From Pseudeuparius sepicola (lineage: Eukaryota > Arthropoda > Insecta > Coleoptera > Anthribidae), in assembly GCA_963920635.1 (NCBI GenBank), contig OY987298.1, forward strand, positions 142,078,257-142,142,256: a DNA stretch of 64,000 nucleotides, in the 5' to 3' direction. Of this stretch, positions 11,097 through 22,185 are shown one piece after another. The notes beneath the pieces are model-generated. The model searched no databases. It was not told the DNA's origin and worked only from the letters and a program-made list of their open reading frames with translations. Numbering within the stretch: the first letter of the stretch is position 1; each line of letters opens with the position of its first letter. The position numbers and the translations under genes were made by a program.

Positions 11097-13167
11097 TCTT
11101 GGGGGTGGAAAGGGGTGAAGACGAGGTTCGCAAATTCTAATTCTTTGTGGATAGTTAGAATAGGTGGCCTTAAACTAATTTCCGTGAAAAGAAAAGTCAT
11201 GCAAGTGAAAACGGCGGTTTTCCCGATTTTTTTAAGTTTTTCGGTCTTGGGGGTGGAAAAGCGTGAAGACGAGGTTCGCAAATTCTGATTCTTTGTGGAT
11301 AGTTAGAATAGGTGGCCTTAAACTAATTTCCGTGAAAAGAAAAGTCATGAAGTGAAAACGGCGGTTTCCCCGATTTTTTTACGTTTTTCGGTCTTGGGGG
11401 TGGAAAGGGGTGAAGACGAGGTTCGCAAATTCTGATTAATTGTGGATAGTTAGAATAGGTGGCCTTAAACTAATTTCCGTGAAAAGAAAAGTCATGCAAG
11501 TGAAAACGGCGGTTTTCCCGATTTTTTAAAGTTTTTCGGTCTTGGGGGTGGAAAGGGGTGAAGACGAGGTTCGCAAATTCTGATTCTTTGTGGATAGTTA
11601 GAATAGGTGGCCTTAAACTAATTTCCGTGAAAAGAAAAGTCATGCAAGTGAAAACGGCGGTTTCCCCGATTTTTTTCCGTTTTTCGGTCTTGGGGGTGGA
11701 AAGGGGTGAAGACGAGGTTCGCAAATTCTGATTATTTGTGGATAGTTAGAATAGGTGGCCTTAAACTAATTTCCGTGAAAAGAAAAGTCATGCAAGTGAA
11801 AACGGCGGTTTCCCCGATTTTTTTACGTTTTTCGGTCTTGGGGGTGGAAAGGGGTGAAGACGAGGTTCGCAAATTCTGATTATTTGTGGATAGTTAGAAT
11901 AGGTGGCCTTAAACTAATTTCCGTGAAAATAAAAGTCATGCAAGTGAAAACGGCCGTTTTCCCTATTTTTTTACGTTTTTCGGTCTTGGGGGTGGAAAGG
12001 GGTGAAGACGAGGTTCGCAAATTCTGATTCTTCGTGGATAGTTAGAATAGGTGGCCTTAAACTAATTTCCCTGAAAAGAAAAGTCATGCAAGTGAAAACG
12101 GCGGTTTTCCCGATTTTTTAAAGTTTTTCGGTCTTGGGGGTGGAAAGGGGTGAAGACGAGGTTCGCAAATTCTGATTCTTTGTGGATAGTTAGAATAGGT
12201 GGCCTTAAACTAATTTCCGTGAAAATAAAAGTCATGCAAGTGAAAACGGCCGTTTTCCCGATTTTTTTACGTTTTTCGGTTTTGGGGGTGGAAAGTGGTG
12301 AAGACGAGGTTCGCAAATTCTGATTCTTCGTGGATAGTTAGAATAGGTGGCCTTAAACTAATTTCCCTGAAAAGAAAAGTCATGCAAGTGAAAACGGCGG
12401 TTTTCCCGATTTTTTAAAGTTTTTCGGTCTTGGGGGTGGAAAGGGGTGAAGACGAGGTTCGCAAATTCTGATTCTTTGTGGATAGTTAGAATAGGTGGCC
12501 TTAAACTAATTTCCGTGAAAATAAAAGTCATGCAAGTGAAAACGGCCGTTTTCCCGATTTTTTTAGGTTTTTCGGTCTTGAGGGTGGAAAGGGGTGAAGA
12601 CGAGGTTCGCAAATTCTGATTCTTTGTGGATAGTTAGAATAGGTGGCCTTAAACTAATTTCCGTGAAAATAAAAGTCATGCAAGTGAAAACGGCCGTTTT
12701 CCCGATTTTTTTAGGTTTTTCGGTCTTGGGGGTGGAAAGGGGTGAAGACGAGGTTCGCAAATTCTGATTCTTTGTGGATAGTTAGAATAGGTGGCCTTAA
12801 ACTAATTTCCGTGAAAAGAAAAGTCATGCAAGTGAAAATGGCGGTTTTCCCGATTTTTTTAAGTTTTTCGGTCTTGGGGGTGGAAAGGGGTGAAGACGAG
12901 GTTCGCAAATTCTGATTCTTTGTGGATAGTTAGAATAGGTGGCCTTAAACTAATTTCCGTGAAAAGAAAAGTCATGCAAGTGAAAACGGCGGTTTCCCCG
13001 ATTTTTTTACGTTTTTCGGTCTTGGGGGTGGAAAGAGGTGAAGACGAGGTTCGCAAATTCTGATTATTTGTGGATAGTTAGAATAGGTGGCCTTAAACTA
13101 ATTTCCGTGAAAAGAAAAGTCATGCAAGTGAAAACGGCGGTTTTCCCGATTTTTTAAAGTTTTTCGG
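11097..13167 (+). repeat. Third 14-mer block, copy 1 (2071 bp)
   Basis: Repeated in full from 13168 at an offset of 2071 bp (14 monomers minus 1 bp). The 1 bp is a lost C giving GTCATGAAGTG near 11346, shared with 13417 and with 15343. Other shared marks are GGAAAAGCGTGAAG near 11257 and GATTAATTGTGG near 11436. The first copy has a private CTAATTC near 11137. Confidence 0.9.
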
Positions 13168-15238
13168 TCTTGGGGGTGGAAAGGGGTGAAGACGAGGTTC
13201 GCAAATTCTGATTCTTTGTGGATAGTTAGAATAGGTGGCCTTAAACTAATTTCCGTGAAAAGAAAAGTCATGCAAGTGAAAACGGCGGTTTTCCCGATTT
13301 TTTTAAGTTTTTCGGTCTTGGGGGTGGAAAAGCGTGAAGACGAGGTTCGCAAATTCTGATTCTTTGTGGATAGTTAGAATAGGTGGCCTTAAACTAATTT
13401 CCGTGAAAAGAAAAGTCATGAAGTGAAAACGGCGGTTTCCCCGATTTTTTTACGTTTTTCGGTCTTGGGGGTGGAAAGGGGTGAAGACGAGGTTCGCAAA
13501 TTCTGATTAATTGTGGATAGTTAGAATAGGTGGCCTTAAACTAATTTCCGTGAAAAGAAAAGTCATGCAAGTGAAAACGGCGGTTTTCCCGATTTTTTAA
13601 AGTTTTTCGGTCTTGGGGGTGGAAAGGGGTGAAGACGAGGTTCGCAAATTCTGATTCTTTGTGGATAGTTAGAATAGGTGGCCTTAAACTAATTTCCGTG
13701 AAAAGAAAAGTCATGCAAGTGAAAACGGCGGTTTCCCCGATTTTTTTCCGTTTTTCGGTCTTGGGGGTGGAAAGGGGTGAAGACGAGGTTCGCAAATTCT
13801 GATTATTTGTGGATAGTTAGAATAGGTGGCCTTAAACTAATTTCCGTGAAAAGAAAAGTCATGCAAGTGAAAACGGCGGTTTCCCCGATTTTTTTACGTT
13901 TTTCGGTCTTGGGGGTGGAAAGGGGTGAAGACGAGGTTCGCAAATTCTGATTATTTGTGGATAGTTAGAATAGGTGGCCTTAAACTAATTTCCGTGAAAA
14001 TAAAAGTCATGCAAGTGAAAACGGCCGTTTTCCCTATTTTTTTACGTTTTTCGGTCTTGGGGGTGGAAAGGGGTGAAGACGAGGTTCGCAAATTCTGATT
14101 CTTCGTGGATAGTTAGAATAGGTGGCCTTAAACTAATTTCCCTGAAAAGAAAAGTCATGCAAGTGAAAACGGCGGTTTTCCCGATTTTTTAAAGTTTTTC
14201 GGTCTTGGGGGTGGAAAGGGGTGAAGACGAGGTTCGCAAATTCTGATTCTTTGTGGATAGTTAGAATAGGTGGCCTTAAACTAATTTCCGTGAAAATAAA
14301 AGTCATGCAAGTGAAAACGGCCGTTTTCCCGATTTTTTTACGTTTTTCGGTTTTGGGGGTGGAAAGTGGTGAAGACGAGGTTCGCAAATTCTGATTCTTC
14401 GTGGATAGTTAGAATAGGTGGCCTTAAACTAATTTCCCTGAAAAGAAAAGTCATGCAAGTGAAAACGGCGGTTTTCCCGATTTTTTAAAGTTTTTCGGTC
14501 TTGGGGGTGGAAAGGGGTGAAGACGAGGTTCGCAAATTCTGATTCTTTGTGGATAGTTAGAATAGGTGGCCTTAAACTAATTTCCGTGAAAATAAAAGTC
14601 ATGCAAGTGAAAACGGCCGTTTTCCCGATTTTTTTAGGTTTTTCGGTCTTGAGGGTGGAAAGGGGTGAAGACGAGGTTCGCAAATTCTGATTCTTTGTGG
14701 ATAGTTAGAATAGGTGGCCTTAAACTAATTTCCGTGAAAATAAAAGTCATGCAAGTGAAAACGGCCGTTTTCCCGATTTTTTTAGGTTTTTCGGTCTTGG
14801 GGGTGGAAAGGGGTGAAGACGAGGTTCGCAAATTCTGATTCTTTGTGGATAGTTAGAATAGGTGGCCTTAAACTAATTTCCGTGAAAAGAAAAGTCATGC
14901 AAGTGAAAATGGCGGTTTTCCCGATTTTTTTAAGTTTTTCGGTCTTGGGGGTGGAAAGGGGTGAAGACGAGGTTCGCAAATTCTGATTCTTTGTGGATAG
15001 TTAGAATAGGTGGCCTTAAACTAATTTCCGTGAAAAGAAAAGTCATGCAAGTGAAAACGGCGGTTTCCCCGATTTTTTTACGTTTTTCGGTCTTGGGGGT
15101 GGAAAGAGGTGAAGACGAGGTTCGCAAATTCTGATTATTTGTGGATAGTTAGAATAGGTGGCCTTAAACTAATTTCCGTGAAAAGAAAAGTCATGCAAGT
15201 GAAAACGGCGGTTTTCCCGATTTTTTAAAGTTTTTCGG
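13168..15238 (+). repeat. Third 14-mer block, copy 2 (2071 bp)
   Basis: Direct tandem copy of 11097-13167 with nearly all variants preserved, for example GGTTTTGGGGGTGGAAAGTGG near 12280 and 14351 and GAAAATGGCGG near 12836 and 14907. I saw very few differences over 2 kb, so the duplication looks recent. Confidence 0.9.
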
Positions 15239-15532
15239 TCTTGGGGGTGGAAAGGGGTGAAGACGAGGTTCGCAAATTCTGATTCTTTGTGGATAGTTAG
15301 AATAGGTGGCCTTAAACTAATTTCCGTGAAAAGAAAAGTCATGAAGTGAAAACGGCGGTTTCCCCGATTTTTTTACGTTTTTCGGTCTTGGGGGTGGAAA
15401 GGGGTGAAGACGAGGTTCGCAAATTCTGATTATTTGTGGATAGTTAGAATAGGTGGCCTTAAACTAATTTCCGTGAAAAAAAAGTCATGCAAGTGAAAAC
15501 GGCGGTTTTCCCGATTTTTTTACGTTTTTCGG
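15239..15532 (+). repeat. Remnant third copy of the 14-mer block (2 monomers)
   Basis: Carries the GTCATGAAGTG deletion at about 15343 in the order expected for a third copy, but the preceding monomer with GGAAAAGCGTG is skipped. The next monomer loses one base in its A run (about 15475) and leads into the next block. Confidence 0.7.
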
Positions 15533-18500
15533 TCTTGGGGGTGGAAAGGGGTGAAGACGAGGTTCGCAAATTCTGATTATTTGTGGATAGTTAGAATAGG
15601 TGGCCTTAAACTAATTTCCGTGAAAAAAAAGTCATGCAAGTGAAAACGGCGGTTTTCCCGATTTTTTAAAGTTGTTCGGTCTTGGGGGTGGAAAGGGGTG
15701 AAGACGAGGTTCGCAAATTCTGATTCTTTGTGGATAGTTAGAATAGGTGGCCTTAAACTAATTTCCGTGAAAAGAAAAGTCATGCAAGTGAAAACGGCGG
15801 TTTCCCCGATTTTTTTACGTTTTTCGGTCTTGAGGGTGGAAAGGGGTGAAGACGAGGTTCGCAAATTCTGATTCTTCGTGGATAGTTAGAATAGGTGGCC
15901 TTAAACTAATTTCCGTGAAAATAAAAGTCATGCAAGTGAAAACGGCCGTTTTCCCGATTATTTTACGTTTTTCGGTCTTGGGGGTGGAAAGGGGTGAAGA
16001 CGAGGTTCGCAAATTCTGATTCTTCGTGGATAGTTAGAATAGGTGGCCTTAAACTAATTTCCCTGAAAAGAAAAGTCATGCAAGTGAAAACGGCGGTTTT
16101 CCCGATTTTTTAAGTTTTTCGGTCTTGGGGGTGGAAAGGGGTGAAGACGAGGTTCGCAAATTCTGATTCTTTGTGGATAGTTAGAATAGGTGGCCTTAAA
16201 CTAATTTCCGTGAAAATAAAAGTCATGCAAGTGAAAACGGCCGTTTTCCCGATTTTTTTAGGTTTTTCGGTCTTGGGGGTGGAAAGGGGTGAAGACGAGG
16301 TTCGCAAATTCTGATTCTTTGTGAATAGTTAGAATAGGTGGCCTTAAACTAATTTCCGTGAAAAGAAAAGTCATGCAAGTGAAAACGGCGGTTTTCCCGA
16401 TTTTTTTAAGTTTTTCGGTCTTGGGGGTGGAAAGGGGTGAAGACGAGGTTCGCAAATTCTGATTCTTGGTGGATAGTTAGAATAGGTGGCCTTAAACTAA
16501 TTTCCGTGAAAAGAAAAGTCATGCAAGTGAAAACGGCGGTTTTCCCGATTTTTTAAAGTTTTTCGGTCTTGGGGGTGGAAAGGGGTGAAGACGAGGTTCG
16601 CAAATTCTGATTCTTTGTGGATAGTTAGAATAGGTGGCCTTAAACTAATTTCCGTGAAAATAAAAGTCATGCAAGTGAAAACGGCCGTTGTCCCGATTTT
16701 TTTAGGTTTTTCGGTCTTGGGGGTGGAAAGGGGTGAAGACGAGGTTCGCAAATTCTGATTCTTTGTGGATAGTTAGAATAGGTGGCCTTAAACTAATTTC
16801 CGTGAAAAGAAAAGTCATGCAAGTGAAAACGGCGGTTTTCCCGATTTTTTTAAGTTTTTCGGTCTTGGGGGTGGAAAGGGGTGAAGACGAGGTTCGCAAA
16901 TTCTGATTCTTTGTGGATAGTTAGAATAGGTGGCCTTAAACTAATTTCCGTGAAAATAAAAGTCATGCAAGTGAAAACGGCTGTTTTCCCGATTTTTTTA
17001 GGTTTTTCGGTCTTGGGGGTGGAAAGGGGTGAACACGAGGTTCGCAAATTCTGATTCTTTGTGGATAGTTAGAATAGGTGGCCTTAAACTAATTTCCGTG
17101 AAAAGAAAAGTCATGCAAGTGAAAACGGCGGTTTTCCCGATTTTTTTAAGTTTTTTGGTCATGGGGGTGGAAAGGGGTGAAGACGAGGTTCGCAAATTCT
17201 GATTCTTTGTGGATAGTTAGAATAGGTGGCCTTAAACTAATTTCCGTGAAAAGAAAAGTCATGCAAGTGAAAACGGCGGTTTTCCCGATTTTTTAAAGTT
17301 TTTCGGTCTTGGGGGTGGAAAGGGGTGAAGACGAGGTTCGCAAATTCTGATTCTTTGTGGATAGTTAGAATAGGTGGCCTTAAACTAATTTCCGTGAAAA
17401 TAAAAGTCATGCAAGTGAAAACGGCCGTTTTCCCGATTTTTTTAGGTTTTTCGGTCTTGGGGGTGGAAAGGGGTGAAGACGAGGTTCGCAAATTCTGATT
17501 CTTTGTGGATAGTTAGAATAGGTGGCCTTAAACTAATTTCCGTGAAAAGAAAAGTCATGCAAGTGAAAACGGCGGTTTTCCCGATTTTTTTAAGTTTTTC
17601 GGTCTTGGGGGTGGAAAGGGGTGAAGACGAGGTTCGCAAATTCTGATTCTTCGTGGATAGTTAGAATAGGTGGCCTTAAACTAATTTCCGTGAAAAGAAA
17701 AGTCATGCAAGTGAAAACGGCGGTTTCCCCGATTTTTTTACGTTTTTCGGTCTTGGGGGTGGAAAGGGGTGAAGACGAGGTGCGCAAATTCTGATTATTT
17801 GTGGATAGTTAGAATAGGTGGCCTTAAACTAATTTCCGTGAAAAGAAAAGTCATGCAAGTGAAAACGGCGGTTTCCCCGATTTTTTTTACGTTTTTCGGT
17901 CTTGAGGGTGGAAAGGGGTGAAGACGAGGTTCGCAAATTCTGATTCTTCGTGGATAGTTAGAATAGGTGGCCTTAAACTAATTTCCGTGAAAAGAAAAGT
18001 CATGCAAGTGAAAACGGCGGTTTCCCCGATTTTTTTACTTTTTCGGTCTTGGGGGTGGAAAGGGGTGAAGACGAGGTTCGCAAATTCTGATTATTTGTGG
18101 ATAGTTAGAATAGGTGGCCTTAAACTAATTTCCCTGAAAAGAAAAGTCATGCAAGTGAAAACTGCGGTTTTCCCGATTTTTTAAAGTTTTTCGGTCTTGG
18201 GGGTGGAAAGGGGTGAAGACGAGGTTCGCAAATTCTGATTCTTTGTGGATAGTTAGAATAGGTGGCCTTAAACTAATTTCCGTGAAAATAAAAGTCATGC
18301 AAGTGAAAACGGCCGTTTTCCCGATTTTTTTAGGTTTTTCGGTCTTGGGGGTGGAAAGGGGTGAAGACGAGGTTCGCAAATTCTGATTCTTTGTGGATAG
18401 TTAGAATAGGTGGCCTTAAACTAATTTCCGTGAAAATAAAAGTCATGCAAATGAAAACGGCCGTTTTCCCGATTTTTTTAGGTTTTTCGGTCTTGGGGGT

Positions 18501-19970
18501 GGAAAGGGGTGAAGACGAGGTTCGCAAATTCTGATTCTTTGTGGATAGTTAGAATAGGTGGCCTTAAACTAATTTCCGTGAAAAGAAAAGTCATGCAAGT
18601 GAAAACGGCGGTTTTCCCGATTTTTTTAAGTTTTTCGGTCTTGGGGGTGGAAAAGGGTGAAGACGAGGTTCGCAAATTCTGATTCTTTGTGGATAGTTAG
18701 AATAGGTGGCCTTAAACTAATTTCCGTGAAAAGAAAAGTCATGCAAGTGAAAACGGCGGTTTCCCCGATTTTTTTACGTTTTTCGGTCTTGGGGGTGGAA
18801 AGGGGTGAAGACGAGGTTCGCAAATTCTGATTATTTGTGGATAGTTAGAATAGGTGGCCTTAAACTAATTTCCGTGAAAAGAAAAGTCATGCAAGTGAAA
18901 ACGGCGGTTTCCCCGATTTTTTTACGTTTTTCGGTCTTGGGGGTGGAAAGGGGTGAAGACGAGGTTCGCAAATTCTGATTATTTGTGGATAGTTAGAATA
19001 GGTGGCCTTAAACTAATTTCCCTGAAAAGAAAAGTCATGCAAGTGAAAACGGCGGTTTTCCCGATTTTTTAAAGTTTTTCGGTCTTGGGGGTGGAAAGGG
19101 GTGAAGACGAGGTTCGCAAATTCTGATTCTTTGTGGATAGTTAGAATAGGTGGCCTTAAACTAATTTCCGTGAAAATAAAAGTCATGCAAGTGAAAACGG
19201 CCGTTTACCCGATTTTTTTAGGTTTTTCGGTCTTGGGGGTGGAAAGGGGTGAAGACGAGGTTCGCAAATTCTGATTCTTTGTGGATAGTTAGAATAGGTG
19301 GCCTTAAACTAATTTCCGTGAAAATAAAAGTCATGCAAATGAAAACGGCCGTTTTCCCGATTTTTTTAGGTTTTTCGGTCTTGGGGGTGGAAAGGGGTGA
19401 AGACGAGGTTCGCAAATTCTGATTCTTTGTGGATAGTTAGAATAGGTGGCCTTAAACTAATTTCCGTGAAAAGAAAAGTCATGCAAGTGAAAACGGCGGT
19501 TTTCCCGATTTTTTTAAGTTTTTCGGTCTTGGGGGTGGAAAAGGGTGAAGACGAGGTTCGCAAATTCTGATTATTTGTGGATAGTTAGAATAGGTGGCCT
19601 TAAACTAATTTCCGTGAAAAGAAAAGTCATGCAAGTGAAAACGGCGGTTTTCCCGATTTTTTAAAGTTTTTCGGTCTTGGGGGTGGAAAGGGGTGAAGAC
19701 GAGGTTCGCAAATTCTGATTCTTTGTGGATAGTTAGAATAGGTGGCCTTAAACTAATTTCCGTGAAAAGAAAAGTCATGCCAGTGAAAACGGCGGTTTCC
19801 CCGATTTTTTTCCGTTTTTCGGTCTTGGGGGTGGAAAGGGGTGAAGACGAGGTTCGCAAATTCTGATTATTTGTGGATAGTTAGAATAGGTGGCCTTAAA
19901 CTAATTTCCGTGAAAAGAAAAGTCATGCAAGTGAAAACGGCGGTTTCCCCGATTTTTTTACGTTTTTCGG
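15533..19970 (+). repeat. Long mosaic block, copy A
   Basis: Corresponds to 22186-26.2 kb. The offset is 6653 bp up to about 16.75 kb, 6801 bp (one extra monomer in the second copy) to about 18.8 kb, and 6061 bp from about 19.56 kb. Shared marks include TTTGTGAATAGTTAG near 16323 and 22976, GATTCTTGGTGG near 16466 and 23118, GGCCGTTGTCCC near 16688 and 23341, and GCAAATGAAAAC near 18450 and 25252. Copy A also has an internal six-monomer (888 bp) duplication: about 18.1-18.66 kb resembles about 19.0-19.55 kb, including the rare GCAAATGAAAAC and GGAAAAGGGTG marks. Confidence 0.85.
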
Positions 19971-21004
19971 TCTTGGGGGTGGAAAGGGGTGAAGACGAGG
20001 TTCGCAAATTCTGATTATTTGTGGATAGTTAGAATAGGTGGCCTTAAACTAATTTCCGTGAAAATAAAAGTCATGCAAGTGAAAACGGCCGTTTTCCCTA
20101 TTTTTTTACGTTTTTCGGTCTTGGGGGTGGAAAGGGGTGAAGACGAGGTTCGCAAATTCTGATTCTTCGTGGATAGTTAGAATAGGTGGCCTTAAACTAA
20201 TTTCCCTGAAAAGAAGAGTCATGCAAGTGAAAACGGCGGTTTTCCCGATTTTTTAAAGTTTTTCGGTCTTGGGGGTGGAAAGGGGTGAAGACGAGGTTCG
20301 CAAATTCTGATTCTTTGTGGATAGTTAGAATAGGTGGCCTTAAACTAATTTCCGTGAAAATAAAGTCATGCAAGTGAAAACGGCCGTTTTCCCGATTTTT
20401 TTACGTTTTTCGGTTTTGGGGGTGGAAAGGGGTGAAGACGAGGTTCGCAAATTCTGATTATTTGTGGATAGTTAGAATAGGTGGCCTTAAACTAATTTCC
20501 GTGAAAAAAAAGTCATGCAAGTGAAAACGGCGGTTTTCCCGATTTTTTAAAGTTTTTCGGTCTTGGGGGTGGAAAGGGGTGAAGACGAGGTTCGCAAATT
20601 CTGATTCTTTGTGGATAGTTAGAATAGGTGGCCTTAAACTAATTTCCGTGAAAAGAAAAGTCATGCAAGTGAAAACGGCGGTTTCCCCGATTTTTTTACG
20701 TTTTTCGGTCTTGAGGGTGGAAAGGGGTGAAGACGAGGTTCGCAAATTCTGATTCTTCGTGGATAGTTAGAATAGGTGGCCTTAAACTAATTTCCGTGAA
20801 AATAAAAGTCATGCAAGTGAAAACGGCCGTTTTCCCGATTTTTTTACGTTTTTCGGTCTTGGGGGTGGAAAGGGGTGAAGACGAGGTTCGCAAATTCTGA
20901 TTCTTCGTGGATAGTTAGAATAGGTGGCCTTAAACTAATTTCCGTGAAAAGAAAAGTCATGCAAGTGAAAACGGCGGTTTCCCCGATTTTTTTACGTTTT
21001 TCGG
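19971..21004 (+). repeat. 7-monomer block, copy 1 (1034 bp)
   Basis: Seven monomers with two single-base deletions (AAAATAAAGTC near 20361 and a run of eight A near 20505), giving 1034 instead of 1036 bp. The same order is repeated directly from 21005. Shared marks are GTTTTCCCTATT near 20098 and GAAGAGTCATG near 20213. Confidence 0.88.
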
Positions 21005-22185
21005 TCTTGGGGGTGGAAAGGGGTGAAGACGAGGTTCGCAAATTCTGATTATTTGTGGATAGTTAGAATAGGTGGCCTTAAACTAATTTCCGTGAAAATA
21101 AAAGTCATGCAAGTGAAAACGGCCGTTTTCCCTATTTTTTTACGTTTTTCGGTCTTGGGGGTGGAAAGGGGTGAAGACGAGGTTCGCAAATTCTGATTCT
21201 TCGTGGATAGTTAGAATAGGTGGCCTTAAACTAATTTCCCTGAAAAGAAGAGTCATGCAAGTGAAAACGGCGGTTTTCCCGATTTTTTAAAGTTTTTCGG
21301 TCTTGGGGGTGGAAAGGGGTGAAGACGAGGTTCGCAAATTCTGATTCTTTGTGGATAGTTAGAATAGGTGGCCTTAAACTAATTTCCGTGAAAATAAAGT
21401 CATGCAAGTGAAAACGGCCGTTTTCCCGATTTTTTTACGTTTTTCGGTTTTGGGGGTGGAAAGGGGTGAAGACGAGGTTCGCAAATTCTGATTATTTGTG
21501 GATAGTTAGAATAGGTGGCCTTAAACTAATTTCCGTGAAAAAAAAGTCATGCAAGTGAAAACGGCGGTTTTCCCGATTTTTTAAAGTTTTTCGGTCTTGG
21601 GGGTGGAAAGGGGTGAAGACGAGGTTCGCAAATTCTGATTCTTTGTGGATAGTTAGAATAGGTGGCCTTAAACTAATTTCCGTGAAAAGAAAAGTCATGC
21701 AAGTGAAAACGGCGGTTTCCCCGATTTTTTTACGTTTTTCGGTCTTGAGGGTGGAAAGGGGTGAAGACGAGGTTCGCAAATTCTGATTCTTCGTGGATAG
21801 TTAGAATAGGTGGCCTTAAACTAATTTCCGTGAAAATAAAAGTCATGCAAGTGAAAACGGCCGTTTTCCCGATTTTTTTACGTTTTTCGGTCTTGGGGGT
21901 GGAAAGGGGTGAAGACGAGGTTCGCAAATTCTGATTCTTCGTGGATAGTTAGAATAGGTGGCCTTAAACTAATTTCCCTGAAAAGAAAAGTCATGCAAGT
22001 GAAAACGGCGGTTTTCCCGATTTTTTAAGTTTTTCGGTCTTGGGGGTGGAAAGGGGTGAAGACGAGGTTCGCAAATTCTGATTCTTTGTGGATAGTTAGA
22101 ATAGGTGGCCTTAAACTAATTTCCGTGAAAATAAAAGTCATGCAAGTGAAAACGGCCGTTTTCCCGATTTTTTTACGTTTTTCGG
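21005..22185 (+). repeat. 7-monomer block copy 2, merging into a 5-monomer duplication
   Basis: Repeats 19971-20.9 kb at an offset of 1034 bp, with the same CCCTATT, GAAGAG, AAAATAAAGTC and eight-A marks. From 21448 the sequence is duplicated once more at an offset of 738 bp (five monomers minus 2 bp), running into 22186. Its two missing bases are the eight-A run and a shortened GATTTTTTAAGT near 22025. Confidence 0.85.

Noticed and set aside
18445..18452. ATGCAAAT, an exact POU/octamer motif
   Set aside because: Produced by a G to A change in a few duplicated monomers (also about 19334, 25247, 36650 and 54318). The standard monomer has ATGCAAGT, and nothing suggests a promoter.
20458..20745. 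95-codon minus-strand frames, the longest of their kind
   Set aside because: They arise only because a single lost A in the A run shifts the frame past a stop. The same accident is copied with the 7-mer and 5-mer duplications.
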